Positions 1-10,204 are shown, counted from the first letter of the stretch. The stretch is DNA of 64,000 bases from Mesorhizobium japonicum MAFF 303099 (GCF_000009625.1 NC_002678.2:4000001-4064000); one strand, 5' to 3'. Numbers and translations are program-made. The notes: a model not told the origin generated them from the letters alone.

Positions 1-175
1 GGGCGAAGGCGCCATCGAAGCCGCCGCCGCCGGCCTTGCCTATGGTAAAACGGATGCTGGAGCTTGCCGGGCTGATCGTGTAGCTGCCGGCGGCGTCGTT
101 CAATGCCACCGCCGCGGCTGCGGGCACGGCAAGGCATGCGGCAAAAGCCGCGAATCCAAGGATGCGCGCATGCAT
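1..175 (-). CDS. YceI-family periplasmic protein (N-terminal fragment)
   Basis: Only the first 58 codons lie in the window; the gene runs off the left edge. It starts at an ATG ending at 175 behind an AGGAAAGGAA ribosome site. Residues 1-24 form a signal peptide (MHARILGFAAFAACLAVPAAAA). The mature start, YTISPASSSIRFTIGK, is the usual first strand of the YceI lipocalin-like fold, which binds polyisoprenoid lipids in the periplasm. It follows a cytochrome b561 gene on the same strand, a pairing common in proteobacteria, so the two are probably cotranscribed. The family call rests on the short N-terminus and this neighbour. Confidence 0.75.
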   Translation of the reverse strand, partial: MHARILGFAAFAACLAVPAAAAVALNDAAGSYTISPASSSIRFTIGKAGGGGFDGAFA

Positions 176-244
176 GGGATTGTTCCTTTCCTGGAGGCAA
201 CGCTTTTTGGCGTCCTCACCTCACAAACGCGCGTGCCGCCCGCT

Positions 245-814
245 CTATTCCCCACCTGACGAAGGCGTGATCATACGCGTGAGCACGCTGTCGCGCAGCA
301 GGAAGTGGTGGCGCAGGGCGGCTGCGACATGCAGCGCGACGAGCGCGATGCCCAGATAAGCGAGATACCAGTGCGCGGCCGCCCAGAAGCTTTCGGCGGC
401 ATCGGATTCGGTGAGCGGCAGATTGGGCATAACGAACAGGTTGAACGGCATGGTCGGGATTTCCAGCGTCGAAACCGAAACCAGCGCCCAGCCCGACAAG
501 GGCAAGGCCACCTGGAAGGCATAGAGCGCCAGATGCGCGAGCGGCGCCGTATGCCGTTCCAGCGTGCCGACCGAAGGCGGCAGAGGCGGCGTCGCATTGC
601 CAAGCCGCCAGGCGATGCGCAGGATGATGAGGCCAAGCAGCAGAAAGCCCAACGATTTGTGCAACTGGATCAGCTCGAAAGCGGTGCGCTGGCTGGTCAG
701 CCGCACCATGATGAAGCCGAGGGCGAACTGGCCGATGAAGATGATGCCGATCAGCCAGTGGAGGATGATGGTTGCCCAACCGTAGCGGGTCGTGGTGTTG
801 GTGATTGACTGCAT
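245..814 (-). CDS. Cytochrome b561 family membrane protein
   Basis: This is a 189-residue inner-membrane diheme cytochrome b. Four hydrophobic helices are visible, near residues 13-35, 50-70, 90-112 and 145-170. Candidate heme-ligand His residues lie in helix 1 (TIILHWLIG), after it (LIQLHKSLG) and late (AAHWY, VALHVAAALRHHF), as in the bacterial b561/CybB family. I chose the ATG at 814 (MQSITNTTTRYG); an upstream in-frame TTG at 850 overlaps a palindromic repeat and is less likely. The family is thought to move electrons from ubiquinol or superoxide at the membrane. The next gene encodes a YceI protein. Confidence 0.85.
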   Translation of the reverse strand: MQSITNTTTRYGWATIILHWLIGIIFIGQFALGFIMVRLTSQRTAFELIQLHKSLGFLLLGLIILRIAWRLGNATPPLPPSVGTLERHTAPLAHLALYAFQVALPLSGWALVSVSTLEIPTMPFNLFVMPNLPLTESDAAESFWAAAHWYLAYLGIALVALHVAAALRHHFLLRDSVLTRMITPSSGGE

Positions 815-850
815 TGTGTGTGAACGACGCTGGACAGAACTTTCTTCCAA

Positions 851-889
851 CGCCCCTCACCCTCCCCACAAGGGGGAGGGTGAGGGGCG
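851..889. repeat. Palindromic repeat, GGGGAGGGTGAGGGG type
   Basis: A near-perfect inverted repeat has arms of 17 bases (CGCCCCTCACCCTCCCC and its complement) around a loop of about 5 bases. It lies between the LysR gene and the b561 gene, both read leftward. Relatives occur at 2884-2906 and 56963-56995. It would fold into a strong hairpin in RNA and may attenuate readthrough, but no U-tract follows. Confidence 0.8.
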
Positions 890-893
890 TGCC

Positions 894-1784
894 CTAACCG
901 CTCACCTTGAAGAAATCCACGAACGCCCTGAGCGCCGGGCGCATCTGCCTGCGGCTGGGGTAATAGACGAAGAACCCCTCGAAGGGCGGGCACCAGTCCT
1001 CCAGCACGCGGATCAGCCTGCCGTCGGCGAGCGGCGCCCGCACATAAGGCTCGAAGACGAAGGCGAGGCCTGTGCCATCGATCGCGGCTTGCGCGATCAG
1101 ATGGTCCTCGTCGAGGATCAGCGGCCCCTGCGCGGCGATCTCGATTTCTTCGCCGCCCTTCGCGAATTCCCAGCGGTAGAGAATGCCGCTGGAGAAGCGG
1201 AAGCGGATGCAGCGATGATCGGCAAGGTCGCGCGGATGATGCGGCCTCGGCATGGCCGCGAAATAGGATGGCGCGCCGACCACTGCGCCGCGCATGTCCG
1301 GCCCGATACGCACCGCGATCATGTCACGCTGCAGGCTCTCGCCGAGCCGCACGCCGGCGTCGAAGCCGCCTTCCACCACATCGGTGAAACGATCCTCGAT
1401 GAGGATCTCCAGCACGATGTCGGGATAGGCCTTGGCAAATGCGCCGAGCCGTGGCGTCAGCACCAGATGCGCCGCCGTGCGCGGCACGCTGAGCCGCAGA
1501 TTCCCGGCCGGCCGGTCGCGCGCCTCAAGTGCCGTCTCCAGAGCCAGGTCGATTTCGGAAAGGGCAGGACGTAACCGCTCCAGCAATTGCGCGCCCTCTT
1601 CCGTCGGCGCGACGCTGCGCGTGCTGCGCGCAAGGAGCCGCACGCCGAGCCGTGCCTCCAGACTGGACACCGCATGGCTGACCGCCGACGGCGCGATGGC
1701 CAATTCCCTGGCCGCGCCGCGAAAACTGCCGCATTGGGCAACGGTCGCCAGCACGGCAAGCTGTGAGAGATGTGCTCGGTTCAT
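894..1784 (-). CDS. LysR-family transcriptional regulator
   Basis: This is a 296-residue regulator. The N-terminal winged helix-turn-helix is at about residues 5-62 (LAVLATVAQCGSFRGAARELAIAPSAVSHAVSSLEARLGVRLLARSTRSVAPTEEG), followed by a substrate-binding domain typical of the CrgA/AaeR-like group. I chose the ATG at 1784 (MNRAHLSQ) because the HTH begins immediately and the upstream in-frame extension looks noncoding. The gene is divergent from an aldo/keto reductase whose start is about 96 bp away. LysR regulators usually control the divergent neighbour, so the reductase is the likely target. The inducer cannot be told from sequence. Confidence 0.9.
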   Translation of the reverse strand: MNRAHLSQLAVLATVAQCGSFRGAARELAIAPSAVSHAVSSLEARLGVRLLARSTRSVAPTEEGAQLLERLRPALSEIDLALETALEARDRPAGNLRLSVPRTAAHLVLTPRLGAFAKAYPDIVLEILIEDRFTDVVEGGFDAGVRLGESLQRDMIAVRIGPDMRGAVVGAPSYFAAMPRPHHPRDLADHRCIRFRFSSGILYRWEFAKGGEEIEIAAQGPLILDEDHLIAQAAIDGTGLAFVFEPYVRAPLADGRLIRVLEDWCPPFEGFFVYYPSRRQMRPALRAFVDFFKVSG

Positions 1785-1880
1785 TGATCTATTTCTTGGA
1801 ACGGGCCGTACGAAGAAGAGCCGATTATCGAACAGACTGCAAGGCGCTATTTCTGCTGCATCACAACAAGGAGACGCGTG

Positions 1881-2876
<996 letters not shown>

Positions 2877-2879
2877 GGC

Positions 2880-3017
2880 CTTCACCCTCCCCCTCGTGGG
2901 GAGGGTCGGCTCGCTGTCGCAGCGAAGCGGAGGCAGCGAGACGGGGTGGGGGAGCGCCTACGAGTACCCCCACCCCGATCCGCTGTGCGGATCGACCCTG
3001 CCCCTAAGGGGTCACCA
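2880..3017. repeat. Mosaic of palindromic repeats
   Basis: Three nested or adjacent inverted repeats fill the space between the reductase and the next gene. They are ACCCTCCCC/GGGGAGGGT (2884-2906), CGGGGTGGGGG/CCCCCACCCCG (2942-2977) and GATCCG/CGGATC near 2977-2993. The whole looks like a rhizobial intergenic mosaic element. It touches the 3' end of the convergent gene at 3012. Confidence 0.75.
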
Positions 3018-3614
3018 CGGCACCACACTAATCTCCGGCCAGCACTCCAGCGCCCGCTTGCCCTTCGCCTCATGCGTCTGCTGATTGTCCGTCACCCGAT
3101 TCGGCGTGATGCGGAACGAAAAGACGTCATCAAGCCCGAACGGAGCGACCAGCTCCAAATGCCCGCCGGCATCGTAGCGCACTCCAACCGCATGCGTCTT
3201 CGAGGCAAAATAGCTGATGGATTCGCTCGCGTTCGTATAGCGCGGGCAGGGCTGGCCGAATTTCTGCGGATACCACAGATGCACCCGCGCCTGATTTCGC
3301 ACCTCGACCGGCAGCGCCAGCCCCTCGAAATGCCGCGCTGCCCGGCGGATGACAGCGTCTTCGGCCTCATAGGACAGGTCGCTGTCGTCAAAATAAAACA
3401 GGTCGACATCCTTGATGCCGTAACCTGACGGCTTTCCGGTCAGATGGTTCCAGACGCTGTTGTAAAGCGCACCTGAAACCACCAGCCAGTCGGGCAGCCC
3501 AAGCGTGCGGGCGCGCGCCAGCGCTTCACGGACGAGCGAGTCCCTCGAGACGATCTCGAGAAACGCCCCTCGCTGTGCTTCGAACGGCAGCCCGGAATAG
3601 CGCAGATGGTCCAT
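3012..3614 (-). CDS. Nucleotidyltransferase-like protein (DUF925 / COG3575 type)
   Basis: This 200-residue cytoplasmic protein carries a nucleotidyltransferase-like core: VVSGALYNSVWNHLTGKP followed by a KDVDLFYFDDSD acidic motif, where the paired Asp residues resemble metal ligands. The late half, with RVHLWYPQKFGQPCPRYTNASESISYFAS, matches my memory of DUF925 proteins. I chose the ATG at 3614 (MDHLRYSG); a longer in-frame start would run into pheT. Downstream of pheT on the same strand, it may be read through from the phe genes. The biochemical role is not known. Confidence 0.75.
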   Translation of the reverse strand: MDHLRYSGLPFEAQRGAFLEIVSRDSLVREALARARTLGLPDWLVVSGALYNSVWNHLTGKPSGYGIKDVDLFYFDDSDLSYEAEDAVIRRAARHFEGLALPVEVRNQARVHLWYPQKFGQPCPRYTNASESISYFASKTHAVGVRYDAGGHLELVAPFGLDDVFSFRITPNRVTDNQQTHEAKGKRALECWPEISVVPW

Positions 3615-3651
3615 CGCCCTTTGGAGGACGATTCGCCATCTGCCCGCAAGT

Positions 3652-6060
3652 TTAGCCGCGCAGCACGCCGCCCGTCTGTTTGCCGACATTCTCGACGACG
3701 CGCTTGGCCAACGCCTCGAAATCCTCGTCGGTCAACGTCTTCTCGACCGGCTGGATCGACACTTCGATCGCGATCGATTTCTTGTCAGCGCCGAGCGACG
3801 CGCCTTCGAAGATGTCGAAGACCGAGACGGCAGTGATCAGCTTCTTGTCGGCGGCCAATGCGGCGCGCACCAGCGTGCCGGCCTCGACCGCTTTGTCGAC
3901 GACGAAGGCGAAGTCGCGCTTCACCGCCTGGAAGGCGGAGAGCTCCAGCTTCGGCTTGGTCTTCGTCGGCTTGGCCTTCGGCTCCGGCACGGCGTCGACG
4001 AACACTTCGAAGCCGCACAGCGGGCCGGAAACGTCGAGCCCTTCCATCGTCTTGGGATGGAATTCGCCGAACGTACCGAGCACGGTCTTCGGCCCGAGCT
4101 TGATTGTGCCGGACCGGCCGGGATGGTACCAGGCCGGACCGCCCGCCTCGATCTGCAGCCGTTCGACCGGCGCGCCGCAGGCTTCGAGCGCCGCGATCGC
4201 ATCGGCCTTGGCATCGAACACGCCGACCGGACCGGAATTGCCGGCCCAGCTGCGGCCGGAGCCGTCGAGCTTGGCCGTGCCGCGGCGCACGCCGGCGGCG
4301 ACGCGCCGCTGCTGGTCGGCGCCGTCGCCCTCATAGGTGCCGGAGACCTCGAACAGCGCGACGTCGCCAATGCCCTTGTCGGCATTGCGCTGGGCGGCGG
4401 CGATCAGCCCCGGCAGCAGCGACGGGCGCATGTCGGACATGTCGGCGGCGATCGGGTTGGCAAGCTTCAGCGCCGTCTGGCCGCCGCCGAACAGTTCGGC
4501 ATGCTTGGCCGGAATGAACGACCAGGTGACGGCCTCCATCATGCCGCGCACGGCAAGCGCGCGCTTGGCGGTGCGGGTGCGGACCTGCAGCGTGGTCAGG
4601 ATCTTCGAATTGACCGCATCATGCGCGCCGAGCGGCTGCGGCGCGATGTTGTCGACGCCATGGATGCGCATCACTTCTTCGACCAGATCGGCCTTGCCGT
4701 CGACATCGGGACGCCAGGACGGCAACGCCACATCGACGACTTCGCTCGAGCCCTGCGGCTTGAAGCCGAGGCGCGACAGGATATCGAGGCTTTCCTCTTT
4801 CGGCACCTCGATGCCGGTCAGCCGCGTCACTTCCGAAATCGGGAAGGAGACGATCTTGGGCTTGTGGCCGGCATAGCCGACGACTTCGGTCTCGGCCGGC
4901 TCACCGCCGCAGAGATCGAGCACCAGCCTCGTTGCCAGCTCGACGCCAGGGACCATGAATTCAGGGTCGACGCCGCGCTCGAAACGGTAGCGCGCGTCGG
5001 TGATGATGCCGAGCGTGCGGCCGGTGCGGGCGGTGGTAATCGGATCCCACAGCGCCGATTCGATAAGCACGTCAGTCGTGTTCTCGTCGCAGCCGGAATG
5101 CTCGCCGCCCATCACGCCGGCGATCGATTCGACGCCATTGTCGTCAGCGATGGCGCACATGTCAGGCGTCAGCGTGTATTCGCGACCGTCCAGCGCCATC
5201 ACCTTCTCGCCGTCGTGCGCGCGGCGCACGACGAGATTGCCGGCGACCTTCCTGGCGTCGAACACATGTAGCGGCCGGCCGCGATCGAAGGTGACGTAGT
5301 TGGTGATGTCGACCAGCGCGCTGATCGGCCTGAGACCAATGGCGATCAGCCTTTGCTGCAGCCATTTCGGCGACGGGCCGTTCTTGACACCGCGCACCAG
5401 CCGCAAGGCGAAGCCCGGGCAAAGCTCCGGCGCTTCGATGACCACCTTGACCGGCGTCTCGCCCTTGCCGGGTATCTTTTCGACCGCAGCGCTTTTCAGC
5501 GTGCCGAGCCCGCTCGCCGCCAGATCCCTGGCAATGCCGTAGACGCTGGTGGCATCCGGCCGGTTCGGCGTCAGATTGATCTCGATGACCGGATCGTCGA
5601 GATGCGCGTAGGACGCAAAGCTGGTGCCGACCGGCGCATCGGCCGGCAGGTCGATGATGCCATTGTGCTCGTCGGACAGTTCCAGCTCGCGCTCCGAACA
5701 CATCATGCCGTGGCTTTCGACGCCGCGGATCTTGCCGACTGTCAGCGTCACGTCGATGCCGGGCACATAGGTGCCGGGCGCGGCGAAAGCACCGATCAGG
5801 CCGGCTCGCGCATTCGGCGCGCCGCAGACGACCTGGACGGGGGACTTGCCGTCGCCGGTGTCGACGGTCAGCACGCGCAGCCGGTCGGCATCGGGGTGCT
5901 GCACCGCCGTCAGCACCTTGGCGATGACGAAGGGTTTCAGGCTCGACTTGTCGTCGACATGCTCGACTTCGAGGCCGATCGACGTCAGCCGCTCGACGAT
6001 CTCGTCGAGCGAGGCATCGGTCTCGAGGTGATCCTTGAGCCAGGAGAGGGTGAATTTCAT
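3652..6060 (-). CDS. pheT: Phenylalanine--tRNA ligase beta subunit
   Basis: This is an 802-residue protein, full length for the bacterial PheT of the alpha2-beta2 enzyme that charges tRNA-Phe. Landmarks in order are the N-terminus [14 protein letters not shown], an EMAP/OB-fold tRNA-binding domain (about 40-150; [27 protein letters not shown]), the B3/B4 editing region, the B5 domain around [17 protein letters not shown], a catalytic-like core, and a C-terminal FDX-ACB anticodon-binding domain ([14 protein letters not shown] to the end). Its start overlaps the GFA gene by 4 bases (ATGA), so translation is coupled to that gene rather than directly to pheS. Confidence 0.97.
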   Translation of the reverse strand: MKFTLSWLKDHLETDASLDEIVERLTSIGLEVEHVDDKSSLKPFVIAKVLTAVQHPDADRLRVLTVDTGDGKSPVQVVCGAPNARAGLIGAFAAPGTYVPGIDVTLTVGKIRGVESHGMMCSERELELSDEHNGIIDLPADAPVGTSFASYAHLDDPVIEINLTPNRPDATSVYGIARDLAASGLGTLKSAAVEKIPGKGETPVKVVIEAPELCPGFALRLVRGVKNGPSPKWLQQRLIAIGLRPISALVDITNYVTFDRGRPLHVFDARKVAGNLVVRRAHDGEKVMALDGREYTLTPDMCAIADDNGVESIAGVMGGEHSGCDENTTDVLIESALWDPITTARTGRTLGIITDARYRFERGVDPEFMVPGVELATRLVLDLCGGEPAETEVVGYAGHKPKIVSFPISEVTRLTGIEVPKEESLDILSRLGFKPQGSSEVVDVALPSWRPDVDGKADLVEEVMRIHGVDNIAPQPLGAHDAVNSKILTTLQVRTRTAKRALAVRGMMEAVTWSFIPAKHAELFGGGQTALKLANPIAADMSDMRPSLLPGLIAAAQRNADKGIGDVALFEVSGTYEGDGADQQRRVAAGVRRGTAKLDGSGRSWAGNSGPVGVFDAKADAIAALEACGAPVERLQIEAGGPAWYHPGRSGTIKLGPKTVLGTFGEFHPKTMEGLDVSGPLCGFEVFVDAVPEPKAKPTKTKPKLELSAFQAVKRDFAFVVDKAVEAGTLVRAALAADKKLITAVSVFDIFEGASLGADKKSIAIEVSIQPVEKTLTDEDFEALAKRVVENVGKQTGGVLRG

Positions 6061-6479
6061 GGGACTGTTCCGTCTGGTCTTTTGACGCTTGATTTCAGAT
6101 GTCTCGGCAGATCGTCGGACATATGCAGGAAGGGAAGCTGCTCGCTAACATAGGCATGCAGCGTTGGCCTAAAATCGGCCGGCGCGTCCATGGCGCCGAG
6201 CATGAAGTAGATGTCGTCTTCCAGCCGCTCGTCGACATAGGCGATGGGCGAGCCGCAGATGCCGCAGAACGAGCGCGTTACCGGGCCGTTCTCGTACATC
6301 TTCAGCGCCTTGCCGGTGAACGCAACCTGGCCGGCCGGGAAGCCGACAAAGGCCGAGACCGGCGCGCCACTCGCCCGCCGGCAATCGCCGCAATGGCAAT
6401 AGCTGACGTGATGCGGCTCGGCCGAGGCCTCGAACCGCACGGCGCCGCAGCGGCAGCCGCCGATGTGGAGCGCTGTCAT
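6057..6479 (-). CDS. GFA/CENP-V domain zinc protein inserted between pheS and pheT
   Basis: This is a 140-residue protein of the GFA (glutathione-dependent formaldehyde-activating-like) fold. The zinc-binding cysteines are Cys9 and Cys11 (GGCRCG), Cys28, Cys30 and Cys33 (YCHCGDC), and Cys72 and Cys75 (FCGICGSP). It overlaps pheS by 4 bases at its start and pheT by 4 bases at its end, so it is locked into a pheS-GFA-pheT transcription and translation unit. Enzymatic activity of most GFA proteins is unproven. No link to aminoacylation is visible beyond position. Confidence 0.88.
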
Positions 6480-7573
6480 GCGCTCAAGCCGCCGAACAGC
6501 GTCGGCATGTCGAGCGGCCGGAAGCCGTAATGCGACAGCCAGCGCACATCGGCGTCGAAGAAGGCGCGCAGGTCTGGCATGCCGTATTTCAGCATGGCGA
6601 TGCGGTCGATGCCCATGCCCCAGGCAAAGCCCTGGTACTCGTCCGGATCGAGCCCGCCGGCGCGCAGCACATTGGGATGCACCATGCCGCAGCCGAGGAT
6701 CTCCATCCAGTCGGAGCCTTCACCGAAGCGCACTTCGCCGGGCCGCGAGCGGTCGCACTGTATGTCGACCTCGAGGCTTGGCTCGGTGAACGGGAAGAAG
6801 GACGGCCGGAAGCGCATCTTGACCGAGGGTACCTCGAAGAACGCCTTGCAGAATTCCTCCAGCACCCACTTCATGTTGGCGACATTGGCTGTCTTGTCGA
6901 TCACCAGTCCCTCGACCTGATGGAACATCGGCGAGTGCGTGGCGTCGGAATCCTGGCGGTAGGTCTTGCCCGGAATGACGATGCGGATCGGCGGCTTCTG
7001 CTTCTCCATGGTGCGGATCTGCACGGGCGAGGTGTGCGTGCGCAACAGCTTGCGCTCGCCCTTCTCGTCCGGCTGGAAGAAGAAGGTGTCGTGCATCTCG
7101 CGCGCCGGATGTCCCTCGGGGAAATTCAGCGCGGTGAAATTGTAATAGTCGGTCTCGATGTCTGGACCTTCTGCGATGGCGAAGCCGAGATCGCCGAAGA
7201 TCGCGGCGATCTCGTCGATGACCTGGCTGATCGGATGGATGCGGCCGCGCTCGGCTGGCGACTGCCGCACCGGCAGCGTCACGTCGACCTTCTCGGCGGC
7301 GAGACGTGCTGCGATCGCCACGTCTTTCAATTCGGCCTTGCGTGCCGTCAGCGCCTCGGTGACGCGGTTCTTGAGGCCGTTGATGACGGGCCCCTTGAGC
7401 TGGCGCTCCTCGGCGGTCATGGCGCCAAGCGTTTTCAGCATCTCGGACACGGTGCCCTTCTTGCCGAAGGCGGCTATGCGCACGGCCTCGATCGCCGGCT
7501 CATCGGCCGCCGATGCAATATCGGCCAGCAGGGAATTTTCGAGCGTATCCAGGCCACTAGTTGCGTCGTTCAC
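6476..7573 (-). CDS. pheS: Phenylalanine--tRNA ligase alpha subunit
   Basis: This is the 365-residue catalytic subunit of PheRS. The N-terminal coiled-coil domain (about 1-95) includes [15 protein letters not shown]. The class II catalytic core follows, with motif 2 ([14 protein letters not shown]), [10 protein letters not shown] and motif 3 ([16 protein letters not shown]). The start is a GTG at 7573 ([19 protein letters not shown]). Its ribosome site is poor, so a start a few codons away cannot be excluded. Two small palindromes lie just upstream. The stop overlaps the start of the GFA gene. Confidence 0.96.
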
Positions 7574-7600
7574 GGGTCAAACTCGCTACGTTGGAAGTCG

Positions 7601-7627
7601 ACTTTAAAGTGGAAGTCACTTTTAAGT
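7601..7627. promoter_or_regulatory. Paired 10-bp palindromes in the pheS leader
   Basis: ACTTTAAAGT (7601-7610) and ACTTTTAAGT (7618-7627) sit 17 bp apart, centre to centre, about 28-54 bp upstream of the pheS start. The flanking GGAAGTC is also repeated. The spacing is near 1.5 helical turns, and the site lies between the rplT terminator and pheS. This looks like a tandem protein-binding site, but no regulator can be named. Confidence 0.4.
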
Positions 7628-7653
7628 TGAAAGTTCAGACATCAGAGACAAAA

Positions 7654-7684
7654 GAACCCGCGCCAGCCGTGCCAGCGCGGGTTC
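7654..7684 (-). terminator. Rho-independent terminator of rpmI-rplT
   Basis: Read on the minus strand, a perfect 10-bp stem (GAACCCGCGC/GCGCGGGTTC) with an 11-base loop is followed by TTTTGT. It lies 40 bp past the rplT stop. Confidence 0.85.
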
Positions 7685-7723
7685 CCCATAATCAGAATTG
7701 CGAATGCTTGGGAAGCGCTGGTC

Positions 7724-8125
7724 TTAGGCGACAGCGCTTTCAAAGGCGTTCGGCGTGGTGTTCTTCAGATATTCGAGCGCGACCTTGGCCTTGGCCACGA
7801 GCGCGGCGAAAGCCTGCGGCTCATGGATGGCCATGTCGGACAGGATCTTGCGATCGATCTCGATGCCGGCCTTGTTCAAGCCATCGATGAAGCGGCCATA
7901 GGTCAGGCCATGCTCGTGGGTCGCGGCATTGATGCGCTGGATCCAGAGCGCGCGGAACGAGCGCTTGCGGTTCTTGCGGTCGCGGTAGGCGTACTGCAGC
8001 GACTTTTCCACCGCCTGCTTGGCGATGCGGATGGTGTTCTTGCGACGGCCGTAGAAGCCTTTCGCGGCTTTCAGGACCTTCTTGTGCTTGGCGTGCGAGG
8101 TGACGCCTCTCTTTACGCGTGCCAT
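7724..8125 (-). CDS. rplT: 50S ribosomal protein L20
   Basis: This 133-residue protein binds 23S rRNA early in large-subunit assembly. The N-terminus [31 protein letters not shown] and the central [21 protein letters not shown] are diagnostic. The acidic-alanine C-terminal extension is usual for alphaproteobacteria. It lies 87 bp downstream of rpmI, and the pair ends at the terminator at 7654-7684. L20 represses this operon through its mRNA in some bacteria; I could not identify such a structure here. Confidence 0.98.
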   Translation of the reverse strand: MARVKRGVTSHAKHKKVLKAAKGFYGRRKNTIRIAKQAVEKSLQYAYRDRKNRKRSFRALWIQRINAATHEHGLTYGRFIDGLNKAGIEIDRKILSDMAIHEPQAFAALVAKAKVALEYLKNTTPNAFESAVA

Positions 8126-8212
8126 GTCATGATCTCCTTAAAAGCAATCCCAGGTGCCTGCGGCTTTCCGTTCGGAATTGCGTAAAACTACTGCGTGTCC
8201 GGACCGAATGCC

Positions 8213-8416
8213 TTAGAGGCCGTTCGGCAGAAAATTCTTGATGACCTTCTTGCCATCCGGTTCAGCCAGAACCATCGTGCCGCGGGCATTTCGAATGAAC
8301 TTGTTGGAACGCTTGATCATGCCGTGACGCTTGCCGGCCGCAGCCGACAGGACTTTACCCGTACCTGTGATCTTGAACCGCTTCTTGGCGGCCGACTTGG
8401 TCTTCATCTTGGGCAT
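8213..8416 (-). CDS. rpmI: 50S ribosomal protein L35
   Basis: This 67-residue basic protein reads [67 protein letters not shown], the usual L35 over its whole length, with the common proteobacterial C-terminus. It is the first gene of rpmI-rplT. Unlike many bacteria, infC is not directly adjacent: a methyltransferase gene lies between them. Confidence 0.98.
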   Translation of the reverse strand: MPKMKTKSAAKKRFKITGTGKVLSAAAGKRHGMIKRSNKFIRNARGTMVLAEPDGKKVIKNFLPNGL

Positions 8417-8492
8417 TTTGCTACTCCGTATTGTTGGCGCACTATCGCGCTTCTTGTTCGCTCCGGGCCGACCAAAGCCCGAAAAGCAAATG

Positions 8493-8524
8493 AAACCGCC
8501 ACGGCATGCCCTGCCGGGCGGTTT
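8493..8524. terminator. Hairpin terminator downstream of the ICMT-family gene
   Basis: AAACCGCC (8493-8500) pairs with GGCGGTTT (8517-8524). The plus strand continues TTCTTGA and the minus strand CATTTGCTTTTC, so the U-runs are short. It lies between the methyltransferase stop and rpmI, where a minus-strand terminator is expected. Confidence 0.55.
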
Positions 8525-8598
8525 TCTTGAACGGCGGTCCTATACGTCAAACACGGCCGGTGCGCAACACCTGAAGCCGTGCGACGCTCTGTCCCCGC

Positions 8599-9225
8599 TC
8601 AGGGCAGCTTGAACCACACCGGAAGCATGCCCGACTGCTGCGCGCCGTCGATCAGTTCGAAGGCCGGCAGCGCGATCAGGAACACCAGGCCGTCGAGCAG
8701 CGTGGTCAACAGCAGGCGCGGCTTGAAGCTGCCGGTGTCGCCCTCCTGGTAGAGGGAAAGCTTCGGGAAGAAGCGCGGCACCTTGTCCAGATAGGCCTGA
8801 TAGGGCGCGCCGAGCGCTTCCTTGAGGAATTTCTCCTCGCGCAGGATGACGATATGGAAGGCGCCCGCGCACAGCAGTGCGAACAGGATGATGCCCGAGA
8901 ACGAGCCGATCTGCGCGCCGACGCCGGCCGCGGCCACCGTCGAGAACACATAGAGCGGGTTGCGAGTGATCGAATAGGGCCCGCCGGTGACCACCTCGGA
9001 GGATTTGCGCCCGCCTATATAGAGCGTCGCCCAGAGGCGGCCGACGATGCCGAGGAAGATCAGCAGCACGCCGAACATCTCGATTGTTTCATGCACCGGC
9101 GTGTCGGGTGGGAAGGTCGACTGGCCAAACAGCAGCGCCAGAAACAGCACCACCACGAGCACGGCAAGCACCAGCCGACGCATCTGCTGGTAATTGCCCA
9201 GCCCGTATTTGAGTTCGTTGTCCAA
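8599..9225 (-). CDS. Isoprenylcysteine carboxyl methyltransferase (ICMT)-family membrane protein
   Basis: This is a 208-residue integral membrane protein with about five hydrophobic segments (roughly 14-33, 46-66, 98-122 and a C-terminal pair near 170-190). The ICMT/PEMT signature is clear: VTGGPYSITRNPLYVFS, then REEKFLKEALGAPYQAYLDKVPRFFP, which bind S-adenosylmethionine and place the acceptor. Bacterial members mostly have unknown substrates, either phospholipid or small-molecule carboxylates. It lies between infC and rpmI on the same strand, with terminators on both sides, so it is probably its own transcript. Confidence 0.85.
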   Translation of the reverse strand: MDNELKYGLGNYQQMRRLVLAVLVVVLFLALLFGQSTFPPDTPVHETIEMFGVLLIFLGIVGRLWATLYIGGRKSSEVVTGGPYSITRNPLYVFSTVAAAGVGAQIGSFSGIILFALLCAGAFHIVILREEKFLKEALGAPYQAYLDKVPRFFPKLSLYQEGDTGSFKPRLLLTTLLDGLVFLIALPAFELIDGAQQSGMLPVWFKLP

Positions 9226-9253
9226 GGGGATATCCGATCGTCGAGGAGCCTAT

Positions 9254-9299
9254 TGCATGTCGCCCAAAAGTGGGTCCGGTTTTGGGAGGACGACATGCA
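9254..9299. repeat. Rhizobial palindromic repeat (CATGTC type)
   Basis: An imperfect inverted repeat begins TGCATGTCG and ends CGACATGCA, with CCCAAAA/TTTTGGG arms inside. It lies upstream of the ICMT-family gene. A relative with the same outer ATGTC/GACAT arms and an ACCGGTTTT core is at 14616-14660. Confidence 0.7.
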
Positions 9300-9341
9300 T
9301 AAAAAACAAAGCCGGCGATCGCAGCTTTAGCCGAAAAACAG

Positions 9342-9365
9342 GCGTCCCGCCGATCGCCGGGACGC
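9342..9365 (-). terminator. Rho-independent terminator of infC
   Basis: GCGTCCCG (9342-9349) pairs with CGGGACGC (9358-9365). On the minus strand CTGTTTTTCGG follows. It lies about 80 bp past the infC stop. Confidence 0.8.
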
Positions 9366-9447
9366 TCTGCAAGACAATTCAGGCGGATTTGGAGCGCTGG
9401 TCACGCCTGACTTTATCGTGATCTCAGGTGTTGATATTCAGCACACC

Positions 9448-9984
9448 TTAGCGCGGCGCCAGCACCATCATCATCTGGCGGCCTTCGAGCTTCGGCTCCG
9501 CCTCGACTTTTGCAATGGTCGCCACTTCCTCGCGCACCTTGTTCAGAAGCTGCATGCCGAGTTCCATATGCGCCATCTCGCGGCCGCGGAAGCGCAATGT
9601 CAGCTTGACCTTGTCGCCCTCTTCGAAGAAGCGGCGCACCGCCTTCATCTTGGTCTCGTAGTCATGGCTGTCGATGTTCGGGCGCATCTTGATCTCCTTG
9701 ATCTCGATGACCTTCTGATTCTTGCGCGCCTCGGCCGCCTTCTTCTGGTTGGCGTATTTCAACTTGCCGAGATCGAGGATCTTTACGACGGGCGGCACCG
9801 CATTGGGCGATATCTCAACGAGATCGAGCCCCGCCTCTTCGGCGAGCAGCAATGCGTCGTTGATGGAAACATCGCCGCGGTTCTGGCCTTCGGCGTCGAT
9901 AAGCTGGACCCGGGGAACCCGGATGTCACGGTTGGAGCGCGGCCCATCCTTGGTCGGCGCCGCTGCTTTGAAAGGTCTGCGAAT
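9448..9984 (-). CDS. infC: Translation initiation factor IF-3, ATT start codon
   Basis: IF-3 binds the 30S subunit and rejects non-canonical start codons. The 178-residue protein has the N-terminal domain ([55 protein letters not shown]) and the C-terminal domain ([45 protein letters not shown]). No ATG fits the N-terminus. The start is ATT at 9982-9984 ([16 protein letters not shown]) behind AAGGAGA at good spacing. An AUU start is the known autoregulatory feature of infC: excess IF-3 blocks its own initiation. A TTG at 9852 would delete part of the N-terminal domain. Confidence 0.95.
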   Translation of the reverse strand: MRRPFKAAAPTKDGPRSNRDIRVPRVQLIDAEGQNRGDVSINDALLLAEEAGLDLVEISPNAVPPVVKILDLGKLKYANQKKAAEARKNQKVIEIKEIKMRPNIDSHDYETKMKAVRRFFEEGDKVKLTLRFRGREMAHMELGMQLLNKVREEVATIAKVEAEPKLEGRQMMMVLAPR

Positions 9985-10204
9985 GGTCGTGGTCTCCTTG
10001 GCCGTTTCGTTCAGGATTTGTCAGTCTGATGCGTGGACGCGCCAATGTGGTGAGCGCGCGGGCGGAGTCAATAGCACAGCATTGATAGAAAATCACCCTG
10101 ATCACCGCCTGCACCAAACAAAGAAACAGCGCGAGCACTTTTCGCCACGCCTGTGGCTGTGCCACAAGAACCCCGAGCCAGAAGAGGGGCCTGAGGAAAA
10201 AGCC

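Noticed and set aside
4057..5271. Plus-strand open frame of 404 codons opposite pheT
   Set aside because: Antisense to pheT, no ribosome site and no recognisable motif.
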